Source: JAYPCI01 sp038124645 (GTDB lineage Bacteria > Pseudomonadota > Alphaproteobacteria > Pelagibacterales > Pelagibacteraceae). Taken from it: 12,683 nt of DNA. The notes below the pieces were generated by a model, which did no database searches, was not told the origin of the DNA, and saw only the letters and a program-made list of their open reading frames with translations. The DNA lies in the NCBI GenBank assembly GCA_038124645.1, contig JAYPCI010000018.1, forward strand, positions 1 through 12,683, in the 5' to 3' direction. A program made the translations under genes and the position numbers. This document shows positions 1-6,992 of this stretch, one piece after another; the stretch's first letter is position 1, and the number at the start of each line of letters is the position of its first letter.

Positions 1-5
1 AGTAA

Positions 6-49
6 AAGTGTGTACGACAATTTCTTTGTTAACCTAACCGTCCACACTT
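6..49. terminator. Stem-loop at left edge, possible terminator
   Basis: AAGTGTG (6-12) is perfectly complementary to CACACTT (43-49). After one mismatch (13/42) the stem continues with ACG (14-16) against CGT (39-41). A small inner hairpin, ACAA (17-20) with TTGT (26-29), sits in the loop. On the plus strand the stem is followed by CTCTTTTT, and a TAA lies at 3-5 just before it, so it could terminate a gene whose end is at the window edge. On the minus strand it is followed by four T. The strand and the terminator role are inferred; the pairing is seen directly. Confidence 0.4.
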
Positions 50-79
50 CTCTTTTTAAAATTCACAATTTAAAAAAGC

Positions 80-143
80 TGAGATTTTTTCAAATCTTAC
101 ACCACTGCTTACATCCAATTGTATATTGGGATAAGTAGAGGTG
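80..143. other. Two adjacent stem-loops, candidate structured RNA
   Basis: The first hairpin pairs 82-87 (AGATTT) with 92-97 (AAATCT) around a four-base loop and extends to 80/99. The second is longer: 100-103 (CACC) pairs with 140-143 (GGTG), 105-111 with 132-138, and 114-119 with 125-130, giving about 17 pairs around a five-base loop, broken by a mismatch at 104/139 and a small internal loop. Three pairs (81/98, 107/136, 114/130) are G-U if transcribed from the plus strand but A-C mismatches on the minus strand, which favours a plus-strand RNA. Against that, the small hairpin has a GAAA tetraloop on the minus strand, and a minus-strand promoter candidate sits just upstream. I recognise no known RNA family here. 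It could be a small RNA, a leader for a gene beyond the left edge, or a chance fold. Confidence 0.35.
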
Positions 144-150
144 AACGCGT

Positions 151-178
151 GTTATAGTACATTAAAAGGATAAATCAA
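151..178 (-). promoter_or_regulatory. Candidate sigma-70 promoter, leftward
   Basis: On the minus strand, TTGATT (178-173) and TATAAC (156-151) are separated by 16 bases; TATAAC matches five of six bases of the -10 consensus. The expected start point, about 144-145, falls exactly at the base of the stem formed by 100-143. A transcript from here would run leftward through all the stem-loops and out of the window. In sequence this AT-rich such hexamers arise by chance, so this is only a candidate. Confidence 0.4.
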
Positions 179-207
179 GGCAAAAAATCTTAATTTTATT
201 GACCTTT

Positions 208-235
208 TTGATGATTTTTCAACTTTACCTAGTAT
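208..235 (+). promoter_or_regulatory. Candidate promoter for the M23 peptidase gene
   Basis: TTGATG (208-213) and TAGTAT (230-235) are 16 bases apart, each matching four of six consensus bases. A start near 242 would give a leader of about 43 bases to the ATG at 285. This is the best pair in the gap, but it is weak; another -35-like TTGACC at 199-204 has no well-spaced partner. A weak ribosome-binding element (GAG at 277-279) precedes the ATG. Confidence 0.25.
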
Positions 236-284
236 TTAAAAGTATGGATTCTTCGCTTAGTTGTAGTAAATAGAACGAGTTAGT

Positions 285-1583
285 ATGTTAAAAAATTTTC
301 ATCAAAAAACAGTCAAATTTATTGACCATTTTTCCTCAAAAAATCTATTTGGAGGAACGTCTATAGTTTTAAGCTTGTTAATTACTGGTACCATTATTAT
401 TGGGACAATAGAAATTTCCAATAAGAATAATCAATCGTCCAACAAAGCAAATTTTTTTGACAAACTAAATTATAAGTTAGCCGACCTAATAGAGAACCCT
501 TATAGGGAAATTAGACACACAGTAAAAAACAATGAGACCTTAGACCAAATTTTCAAGGCGCAAGATCTCGATAAAGAGGAAGTAAATACGATTTTATCAA
601 AATTAAATAAAAATAAATTAGACAAAATTTTCCCGAATAGAGAGATTAAAATTATAACAAAAAAATTGAGTGATAATGAAAACTCTCTGGTGTTTGTTAA
701 GATACCGGTTACCGATACTAAATTTATTGAAATTACAAAAAAAAATGAAGAATTTAATTTTGCTGAAAAGAGCATTAAATTGTTTCCAGAAAGTCATTAC
801 ATAGTTGGTACTATCAATGACAGCTTATATTCAGCGGCTGTTAAAGCAGGAATTGAACCAAGCGTCATTGTAGAATTTGCAAGAATATTTGGATTTGAAG
901 TTGATTTTCAACGTGACATTCGAAAAAACGATACTTTTGAAATTTATTATGAAAAAATGTTAGACGAAAGAAAGAATATAATTGAAACTGGAAATATTTT
1001 TTATGTTTCTCTCAACGTTAATGGAAAAAAACTAACTTTATATAATTTTAACGATGGAAGTGGAAATGAGTTTTATGAGTCTAACGGTAAAAGTATTATC
1101 AGAGCATTAATGAAAACTCCAATCAATGGTGCTAGGCTTTCTTCAAGTTTTGGTCTAAGGAAACATCCCATCTTAGGATATAATTTAGTCCACCAGGGAA
1201 CAGACTTTGCTGCAAAAACTGGTACACCAGTAATGGCTTCAGGTAACGGTGTGGTAGAATTTGCTGGAACTAATGGCGCTTATGGAAAATATATCAGGAT
1301 CAGACATAACTCGACATACAAAACTGCTTATGCACATTTAAACGGTTACGCTAAAGGTGTCAGAAAAGGACAAAGAGTTTCCCAAGGACAAATAATTGGA
1401 TACGTAGGTTCAACAGGAAGATCAACGGGTCCTCATCTTCACTACGAAGTGTTAGTTAATGGCAAAAGAGTTAATTCTCAAAAATTAAAATTACCTTCAG
1501 GTAAAAATTTATCAAAAGATAAAATGTCTTCCTTCACTCAATTAGTTGATAAAATAAATCAAGAAATTGAATCCTTAAAATAA
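285..1583 (+). CDS. Membrane-anchored M23 murein DD-endopeptidase
   Basis: Zinc metallopeptidase of the LytM/M23 family, expected to cut peptide cross-links in peptidoglycan from the periplasmic side of the inner membrane. Residues about 22-42 form a single hydrophobic segment that acts as signal anchor. Residues about 75-127 resemble a LysM/OapA-like peptidoglycan-binding domain. A middle domain (about 170-275) is of the kind seen in MepM/Csd3/ShyA-type enzymes, and the catalytic domain spans about 285-400. All active-site positions are present: H303 and D307 (HQGTD), H351 (AYAHL), and H384 and H386 (PHLHYE). It therefore looks like an active enzyme rather than a degenerate NlpD/EnvC-type activator. 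The length of 432 residues is close to E. coli MepM. Its 3' end converges on the DUF4167 gene across only 13 bases, with no hairpin terminator. The exact cross-link specificity cannot be told from sequence. Confidence 0.93.
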   Translation: MLKNFHQKTVKFIDHFSSKNLFGGTSIVLSLLITGTIIIGTIEISNKNNQSSNKANFFDKLNYKLADLIENPYREIRHTVKNNETLDQIFKAQDLDKEEVNTILSKLNKNKLDKIFPNREIKIITKKLSDNENSLVFVKIPVTDTKFIEITKKNEEFNFAEKSIKLFPESHYIVGTINDSLYSAAVKAGIEPSVIVEFARIFGFEVDFQRDIRKNDTFEIYYEKMLDERKNIIETGNIFYVSLNVNGKKLTLYNFNDGSGNEFYESNGKSIIRALMKTPINGARLSSSFGLRKHPILGYNLVHQGTDFAAKTGTPVMASGNGVVEFAGTNGAYGKYIRIRHNSTYKTAYAHLNGYAKGVRKGQRVSQGQIIGYVGSTGRSTGPHLHYEVLVNGKRVNSQKLKLPSGKNLSKDKMSSFTQLVDKINQEIESLK

Positions 1584-1596
1584 GTGTTGTTGAAAA

Positions 1597-1962
1597 TTAT
1601 TTAGTTTCAGTGGTTGCGGAAACTGCGTCCATACTTTTAGACTGCTCTTGAGTTTCTTGTGATTTTTGAGTTCTTAGTTCTGCTAATCTTCTAGAATAAT
1701 GTTCAACGTGTTGCAGATAGTTTTCTTGTGAAATAATATCTCCCATGCTCATAGCGTCTTTAGCTAGCTGGCTAAATCGATTAATAGCTTTTTCTAACTC
1801 ATGAGAATTAAAATGATTTATCTTTTTAAAATTGCCATTCAAACTTCCATTAGAATTATTAAAATCTAGTTTTTTTAAACTAGGTTCAAAACTACTCGAA
1901 TGTTTTTTTGAAAAACCATTTTTTCTAGGTCTGCTTCTGAATCTTCTTTTTTGATTTAACAT
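1597..1962 (-). CDS. DUF4167 family protein, basic N-terminus
   Basis: Small 121-residue protein of the DUF4167 family, characteristic of alphaproteobacteria and without an established function that I know of. The N-terminus is strongly basic (RRFRSRPRK, residues 6-14), which suggests nucleic-acid or ribosome contact. Residues about 55-97 form a predicted helical core with the family signature AKDAMSMGDIISQENYLQH followed by VEHYSRR. The tail from about 98 is Gln/Ser/Thr/Glu-rich and probably disordered. It is the last gene of the run lysC-ispG-prfA-prmC, 8 bases after the prmC stop. This gene commonly follows prfA-prmC in alphaproteobacteria, so a link to translation is reasonable, but that is inference from context only. 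Confidence 0.88.
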   Translation of the reverse strand: MLNQKRRFRSRPRKNGFSKKHSSSFEPSLKKLDFNNSNGSLNGNFKKINHFNSHELEKAINRFSQLAKDAMSMGDIISQENYLQHVEHYSRRLAELRTQKSQETQEQSKSMDAVSATTETK

Positions 1963-1970
1963 TTAATTTT

Positions 1971-2828
1971 TTATCTTACTTTTTGTGCAGCTATACATCT
2001 GATGTGTCCGCTATAATCTTTTATACTTCTGATTATTCTATATCCTTTGTGCTTAAGTGTTTTTGATATTTCTTTGAATTGGTTATAACCAATTTCTATT
2101 AAAAGTATACCATTTAACTTTAAGATTTCACCAGATTTGTAAATAATTTTCTTTGTGACGTCAAGTCCATCAATTCCACCGTTGAGAGCAATTAAAGGTT
2201 CATAATTTCTTACTTCAGGTGATAAACCTCTTATCTTGTGTAAAGGGATATAAGGAGGATTTGAGACGATAACATCAAATTTTTTATTAGCAATTTTTTG
2301 AAAAGAAGTTTTTGAAAACTTAAGCCTTAGCTGATTAATCCCAATTTTATATGCATTTTTCTTGGCAACTTTCAAAGCTTGGTTGGATATATCGATTGCA
2401 TAACCTCTTGCGGTTAGACAGTGCTTTAATATTGTAAGAATAATACAACCGCTACCAGTGCCAATATCCAGAACATTTAGAGATTTTTTATTCCTAGTTA
2501 TCTTAAAAAAACACTCTACCAAAAATTCTGTCTCAGGTCTTGGTATTAAAACACTTTTATTTAAGGAGAAGTCTTGGTCCCAAAATTCTCTTTTATCAAT
2601 TATATAAGCAGTTGGCTCAAACTTTTTTCTTCGTGAAATCAGGTTTTTAAAGTTTGCAAGTGTTTCCTCAGAGAGTTCGAAAGAACTATTTTCTAATGCT
2701 AAAAGATTTTCTCTTTTCAAAAGATTAAGGGATTTTGACAACAATAATTCTGTATCAATATTACTAGAATGTATTCCAATTTCTTTAAGCTCTTTAGAAT
2801 ATTTGGTTATAACTTCATTTAATTTCAT
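1971..2828 (-). CDS. prmC: Release factor glutamine N5-methyltransferase
   Basis: PrmC (HemK) transfers a methyl group from S-adenosylmethionine to the side-chain amide of the glutamine in the GGQ motif of release factors RF1 and RF2. The N-terminal helical domain (about 1-85) should bind the release factor. The methyltransferase core carries the family segment LIPRPETE (94-101), the SAM-binding loop DIGTGSG (121-127), and the catalytic NPPY (190-193), which binds the target glutamine. At 285 residues the length is normal. The ATG overlaps the prfA stop in an ATGA arrangement (2825-2828), so the enzyme is made by translational coupling to its own substrate, whose GGQ is intact. Confidence 0.97.
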   Translation of the reverse strand: MKLNEVITKYSKELKEIGIHSSNIDTELLLSKSLNLLKRENLLALENSSFELSEETLANFKNLISRRKKFEPTAYIIDKREFWDQDFSLNKSVLIPRPETEFLVECFFKITRNKKSLNVLDIGTGSGCIILTILKHCLTARGYAIDISNQALKVAKKNAYKIGINQLRLKFSKTSFQKIANKKFDVIVSNPPYIPLHKIRGLSPEVRNYEPLIALNGGIDGLDVTKKIIYKSGEILKLNGILLIEIGYNQFKEISKTLKHKGYRIIRSIKDYSGHIRCIAAQKVR

Positions 2829-3901
2829 GTACCTAATCCTTGTAACAAGCTTTCTTGATCTTTTAATCTTAAATTATCATTTACTTCTTCATGTGCCTCT
2901 CCATTTAAAAATTCTGTTAGCTTATGAATAGTTAAATTAATCCTATGATCAGTCACACGACCTTGGGGAAAATTATAAGTTCTTATACGTTCTGATCTAT
3001 CACCGGTTCCAATTTGACTCTTTCTTTCAGATGCAATTTCTTTATCTCTTTTTGCTCTTTCAGCTTCATATAATCGCGCTCTCAAGATTTTAAGAGCTTT
3101 TGCTTTATTCTTATGTTGGGATTTTTCATCTTGCTGACTCACAACAATGCCTGAGGGTAAATGGGTAATTCTAACTGCACTATCAGTTGTATTGACTGAT
3201 TGACCTCCTGGACCACTAGATCTAAAAACATCAATTCTTAAATCGCCATCATTAATTTTTATATCTACTTCCTCTGGTTCAGGTAATACAGCTACAGTTG
3301 CGGCGGATGTGTGCACTCTACCTTGAGTTTCTGTTTCTGGCACCCGTTGTACTCTATGAACTCCAGACTCATATTTTAAATATGAATAAATATTATTTCC
3401 TTTTACGGTAAAGATAATTTCTTTTAGACCACCAGCATCACTTCTTGACATGCTTATCACTTCAATACTCCATTTCTTTTTCCCGCAGACTTTCTCATAC
3501 ATCTTAAATAGATCTGCACAGAACAAACTTGCCTCTAATCCTCCTGTACCAGCTCTTATTTCTACAATGGCGTTTTTGTTGTCATCTTGATCTTTTGGTA
3601 ATAAAAATATTTTAATTCTTTTTTCTGCTTCTATAAAATTTGAATTTAAATCACTTAGTTCTTTTTTTGATAATTCAATCATTTCTTTATCAGAATTACT
3701 GTCATTAATAATCTCATTTAATCCTTGTTTCTCTTTTTCAAAATTCAAGTAAGTTTTTGCAGTGCTGATTATGCTGTTTAATTCTGAGTATTCTTTTGAT
3801 TTTGTTGCATATTCTTTGGGATTGATCTCACCGCTGGATAATAATTTTTCTAATTCTTTATGTTTAGATATAATCTCTTCTACTTTTTTGATTGGGATCA
3901 T
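2825..3901 (-). CDS. prfA: Peptide chain release factor 1
   Basis: RF1 recognises UAA and UAG stop codons in the ribosomal A site and triggers release of the finished peptide. The codon-reading tripeptide is of the RF1 P-x-T type (PET, 188-190, within RVPETETQGRVHTSA), not the SPF of RF2. The catalytic GGQ lies at 232-234 in SSGPGGQSVNTTDSA. At 358 residues it is full length. The glutamine of GGQ is the methylation target of PrmC, encoded next. The ATG follows the ispG stop with no gap (TAAATG on the coding strand), and its own TGA overlaps the prmC start by four bases, so ispG, prfA and prmC are almost certainly co-transcribed. Genes in this window end in TAG and TGA as well as TAA, so the TAG-reading factor is needed here. 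Confidence 0.98.
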   Translation of the reverse strand: MIPIKKVEEIISKHKELEKLLSSGEINPKEYATKSKEYSELNSIISTAKTYLNFEKEKQGLNEIINDSNSDKEMIELSKKELSDLNSNFIEAEKRIKIFLLPKDQDDNKNAIVEIRAGTGGLEASLFCADLFKMYEKVCGKKKWSIEVISMSRSDAGGLKEIIFTVKGNNIYSYLKYESGVHRVQRVPETETQGRVHTSAATVAVLPEPEEVDIKINDGDLRIDVFRSSGPGGQSVNTTDSAVRITHLPSGIVVSQQDEKSQHKNKAKALKILRARLYEAERAKRDKEIASERKSQIGTGDRSERIRTYNFPQGRVTDHRINLTIHKLTEFLNGEAHEEVNDNLRLKDQESLLQGLGT

Positions 3902-4993
3902 TTAATTTATTTCTTGTACTTTTTTCTCTACCAATTCGACTACTTTTGAAATAATAGAAGAATTAGCAACTTTTTTATGAGGAATGCCAGAAATATAAAT
4001 TAGGTTGTTATCGTTACCCCCTCCAGTTAAGCCGATATCGGTTTGAGCGGCTTCGCCAGGACCATTAACTACGCATCCAATAATTGATAATGTTATAGGT
4101 TTTTTTATATGGGCAAGAGCGTCCTCTAATTTTTTAACTGTTTCAATCACCGGAAACGCTTGACGGGCACAAGATGGGCAAGAAATAATTTTTACACCTC
4201 TAGATCTAATATTTAATGATTTCAAAATCTCATAACCAGCTTTGATCTCTTCTATCGGATCAGCTGACAAGGAAACTCTTATCGTGTCTCCAATTCCTTT
4301 CATTAACAAATGTCCTATTCCGATGGAGGATTTTATACTGCCAGGGTATTTACTACCGGCTTCTGTAATACCTAAATGTAAAGGATAGTTGCAAGATTCT
4401 GATAGCAACTCATACGCCTTGATAGCTAGCATAACGTCAGATGATTTTACGCTTATTTTGAAATTGTGAAAATCCTCATCTTCAAATAGTTTAATATTAT
4501 ATTGAGCGCTCTCTACTAATGCTTCAGGACAAGGTTCTTTATATTTCTCTAGAATTTTTTGATCTAAAGATCCAGCATTTACACCTATTCTTATTGAACA
4601 GTTGTGGTCTTTTGCAGATTTGATGACTTCTTTTATTCTGTCTTTCTCACCTATATTACCAGGATTAATTCTTAAACAATGCGCACCCATTTTTGCTGCC
4701 TCAATCGCTCTTTTGTAATGAAAATGTATATCTGCAACAATTGGTAAATTTGTATTTTTAATTATTTCTTTCAATGATTTTGTTGATTCTTCATCAGGAC
4801 ATGAGACGCGAACAATATCAGCCCCATGTTCCTCTAATTGATTAATTTGATTAATTGTTGCTTTAATATCTGTTGTCAAGGTGTTAGTCATTGACTGAAC
4901 CGAAATTATAGAGTCACCACCAACAGGTACAGAGCCAACAAGTATTTTTTTTGTCTTTTTTCTATTAATAGTTCTATGAGGTCTTATTTCCAT
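3902..4993 (-). CDS. ispG: 4-hydroxy-3-methylbut-2-enyl diphosphate synthase
   Basis: IspG (GcpE) performs the penultimate step of the MEP isoprenoid pathway, reducing 2-C-methyl-D-erythritol 2,4-cyclodiphosphate to HMBPP with a [4Fe-4S] cluster. Numbered from the ATG at 4993 (363 residues), the cluster ligands are C272, C275 (SCPSC) and C307, with E314 in GCVVNGPGEA; the spacing matches the E. coli enzyme. The TIM-barrel N-terminal half begins with VGGDSIISVQSMTNTLTTD. I chose ATG 4993 over the upstream in-frame TTG at 5005 because the resulting start MEIRPHR matches the usual MxxRPxR opening of alphaproteobacterial IspG. The TTG would add four residues and overlap the lysC stop. The gap to lysC is 8 bases and to prfA zero, which places it inside the operon. 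Confidence 0.96.
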   Translation of the reverse strand: MEIRPHRTINRKKTKKILVGSVPVGGDSIISVQSMTNTLTTDIKATINQINQLEEHGADIVRVSCPDEESTKSLKEIIKNTNLPIVADIHFHYKRAIEAAKMGAHCLRINPGNIGEKDRIKEVIKSAKDHNCSIRIGVNAGSLDQKILEKYKEPCPEALVESAQYNIKLFEDEDFHNFKISVKSSDVMLAIKAYELLSESCNYPLHLGITEAGSKYPGSIKSSIGIGHLLMKGIGDTIRVSLSADPIEEIKAGYEILKSLNIRSRGVKIISCPSCARQAFPVIETVKKLEDALAHIKKPITLSIIGCVVNGPGEAAQTDIGLTGGGNDNNLIYISGIPHKKVANSSIISKVVELVEKKVQEIN

Positions 4994-5001
4994 ATTTAAT
5001 A

Positions 5002-6213
5002 TCAATCTAGTCCAAACACTTTATGTAGTTTTTTAACAGCAGATAAAGTTTTATCCTCATTCACAATAACTGAAATTTTTATTTCTGATGTAGAAATAGC
5101 TAAAATATTAATATTTTCATCAGCTAAAGCTTTGAACATCTTGTATGTAACACCTGGCGTTGAAACCATGCCAGCACCAACTATTGAAATTTTAGATACT
5201 TTATCATCTTTAGACAAATTTTGATATTTAATCAATTTATTCGACTGAATTGACTCAATTGCTTTATTTAAATCTTGCCTCTTGACCGTAAATGTTAAAT
5301 CAGTTTTTTTACCATCTGGTGAAATATTTTGAATAACCATATCGACATTGATTTGTTTTTTTTCAAAAGGATTAAAAATATTTGCCGCAACACCTGGCCT
5401 GTCTTCAACACCGATTAAGGTAATTTTTGCATCATCTTTTGAATAAGCTACTCCAGTAATAATCTTATTGTAGTCTATATTTTCTTCACTGAAGATTTGA
5501 GTTCCAGGTCTGTTGGAAAAAGTTGATCTAACTTGCAGAGGAATATCATACATCATGGCAGTTTGAACTGCGGAAGATTGCATAACTTTAGCCCCTAATG
5601 ATGAAAGTTCTAGCATCTCATCATAGGAAATCTTATTTATTTTTTTTGCTACCGGAATTTTGTTTGGGTCAGTAGAGTAAACACCATCCACATCAGTATA
5701 AATGTCACATTCATCAGCATCAAATATTTTAGCAAAGGCGACAGCGGAAGCATCTGATCCTCCTCGGCCAATAGTGGTAATATCAGCATTTGCTGAAATG
5801 CCTTGAAAACCTGGGATCACCGCAACTCCACCTTCATCTAAAAATTTATTTATTTTTTCAGTACTTACATTAATAATTCTAGAGTTGGTATGAGCGCCTT
5901 CAGTCAATATAGGAATTTGCCAATTCATCCAGGACTTAGCTTTTACGCCTAATTCATTTAACGCTCCAGCCATCAAAGCTGCAGAAGCTTGTTCACCACT
6001 TGAAAGCAGAACATCAATCTCACGTTCGCTAAAGTTATCTGATATTGACTTTGATAATTTTACAAGTTCATTTGTTTTTCCAGCCATAGCTGACACAATA
6101 ACAATCACTTTTTTTTTATTTTTTGATTCTTGCTCAATCAGCTTAGCGCAGTGTTTAATCCTGTCGATATTTCCAACAGAAGTACCACCAAATTTCATTA
6201 CAATTTTTATCAT
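5002..6213 (-). CDS. lysC: Aspartate kinase, lysine-sensitive type likely
   Basis: Phosphorylates aspartate to 4-phospho-L-aspartate, the entry step to lysine, methionine, threonine and diaminopimelate. The kinase domain (about 1-245) carries KFGGTS (7-12), SSGEQ (71-75), GRGGSD (149-154) and TDVDGVYSTDP (173-183). Two C-terminal ACT domains (about 263-335 and 341-403) include the allosteric-site region ISTSEIKISV, so feedback control by lysine and/or threonine is expected. At 403 residues it is a monofunctional enzyme with no homoserine dehydrogenase fused. It is the first gene of the leftward operon and diverges from ubiG across 56 bases. The lysC/ubiG head-to-head pair is familiar from alphaproteobacteria. 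There is no clear Shine-Dalgarno sequence before the ATG. Confidence 0.97.
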   Translation of the reverse strand: MIKIVMKFGGTSVGNIDRIKHCAKLIEQESKNKKKVIVIVSAMAGKTNELVKLSKSISDNFSEREIDVLLSSGEQASAALMAGALNELGVKAKSWMNWQIPILTEGAHTNSRIINVSTEKINKFLDEGGVAVIPGFQGISANADITTIGRGGSDASAVAFAKIFDADECDIYTDVDGVYSTDPNKIPVAKKINKISYDEMLELSSLGAKVMQSSAVQTAMMYDIPLQVRSTFSNRPGTQIFSEENIDYNKIITGVAYSKDDAKITLIGVEDRPGVAANIFNPFEKKQINVDMVIQNISPDGKKTDLTFTVKRQDLNKAIESIQSNKLIKYQNLSKDDKVSKISIVGAGMVSTPGVTYKMFKALADENINILAISTSEIKISVIVNEDKTLSAVKKLHKVFGLD

Positions 6214-6269
6214 ATTTAACCAATTAATAATTTATTTTAGGATTTTTATTAGTATATTGAAAAATAAAA
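6214..6269. promoter_or_regulatory. Divergent lysC/ubiG promoter region
   Basis: These 56 bases, almost entirely A and T, must hold promoters for both the leftward lysC operon and rightward ubiG, if neither is served from elsewhere. For ubiG the best -10 is TATATT (6253-6258), which would place the start point within a few bases of the ATG at 6270 and give a very short leader. For lysC, TAAAAT on the minus strand is a reasonable -10, with a weak TTCAAT 16 bases upstream. No operator palindrome or riboswitch is evident. The hexamer assignments are weak; the requirement for promoters rests mainly on gene layout. Confidence 0.4.
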
Positions 6270-6992
6270 ATGACAACAATAAATAAAAAAGAAATCAATA
6301 AATTTGATGCTTTATCTCAAGAATGGTGGGATGTGAATGGAAAATTTAAACCCTTACACCAATTTAATCCTGTAAGATTAGAACTAATAATCAATTACAT
6401 CAAAAATTACTTTAGTATCATTAACAATACAAACAATCTTAAAGGCATTAAAATTCTTGATGTTGGATGTGGTGGAGGACTAATTTCTGAGCCTTTAGCT
6501 CGGTTAGGCGCAGATATCACAGGCATTGATGCTTCTGAAAAAAATATACAGGCAGCAAAAATACATGCCAAGAAAAATAATATTAAAATCAATTATATTC
6601 ATGGTTCACCTGAGCAATTAAATTTAAAAGAAAATTTTGACGTATTGTTAAATTTAGAAATTGTTGAACACGTGGATAATATCGAGTTGTTTCTTAACTC
6701 GTGCAGAAACCTTTTAAAAAATAATGGAATTATGTTTACGGCAACTCTAAATAGAACTTTTAGCTCCTTTATCAAAGCTATAGTTGGAGCTGAATACGTA
6801 TTGAGATGGCTGCCTGTAGGTACACATGATTGGAACAAATTTTTAAAACCAGAAGAATTAGAAAAAATGCTTGAAACGTTAGAGTTTTCTTTATTAGAAT
6901 TAAAAGGTTTAAATTTTAGTCTTCTAACAAACAAATGGTTTATCAGTAATAAAACAGATGTTAATTATATGATGATATCCAAAAAGAACTAG
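6270..6992 (+). CDS. ubiG: Ubiquinone biosynthesis O-methyltransferase
   Basis: UbiG carries out both O-methylations of the ubiquinone ring, using S-adenosylmethionine, at the inner face of the cytoplasmic membrane. The N-terminus shows the family hallmark KFDALSQEWWD followed by FKPLHQFNPVRL. The SAM site is ILDVGCGGG (62-70) with acidic D87 in GIDAS, followed by the post-motif IVEHV (131-135). Residues about 162-182 match the membrane-associating insertion of UbiG and end in the conserved GTHDW (184-188). At 240 residues the length is typical. It stands alone on the plus strand, diverging from lysC. Its TAG stop lies in a CTAG palindrome that also supplies the stop of the opposing DUF1178 gene. 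Confidence 0.97.
   Translation: MTTINKKEINKFDALSQEWWDVNGKFKPLHQFNPVRLELIINYIKNYFSIINNTNNLKGIKILDVGCGGGLISEPLARLGADITGIDASEKNIQAAKIHAKKNNIKINYIHGSPEQLNLKENFDVLLNLEIVEHVDNIELFLNSCRNLLKNNGIMFTATLNRTFSSFIKAIVGAEYVLRWLPVGTHDWNKFLKPEELEKMLETLEFSLLELKGLNFSLLTNKWFISNKTDVNYMMISKKN

Noticed and set aside
1..47. Minus-strand GTG at 47-45 opening a frame (VWTVRLTKKLSYT...) that runs off the left edge
   Set aside because: A purine-rich AAAGAGAA precedes it, but only 15 codons are visible and they coincide with the stem-loop at 6-49. It cannot be separated from chance.
1..138. Plus-strand frame open from the window edge to a TAG at 136-138 (45 codons)
   Set aside because: The translation (His/Phe/Leu-rich, no recognisable motif) resembles no family, the stretch is full of stem-loops, and an open run of this length is not rare by chance over three frames. 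It could be the tail of a gene to the left, but nothing supports that.
132..180. Resemblance of GTAGAGGTG...AGTA to the 5' part of a lysine riboswitch
   Set aside because: The remaining conserved blocks of that riboswitch (GCCGAAG and the CTGGG region) are absent downstream, and the following gene is a murein peptidase.
183..219. Inverted repeat AAAAATC (183-189) / GATTTTT (213-219)
   Set aside because: Only one G-C pair and a 23-base loop; trivial in sequence this AT-rich.
244..273. Nine-codon upstream frame (MDSSLSCSK) ending 12 bases before the M23 peptidase ATG
   Set aside because: No ribosome-binding site, no regulatory codon run and no paired terminator; short frames like this are expected by chance.
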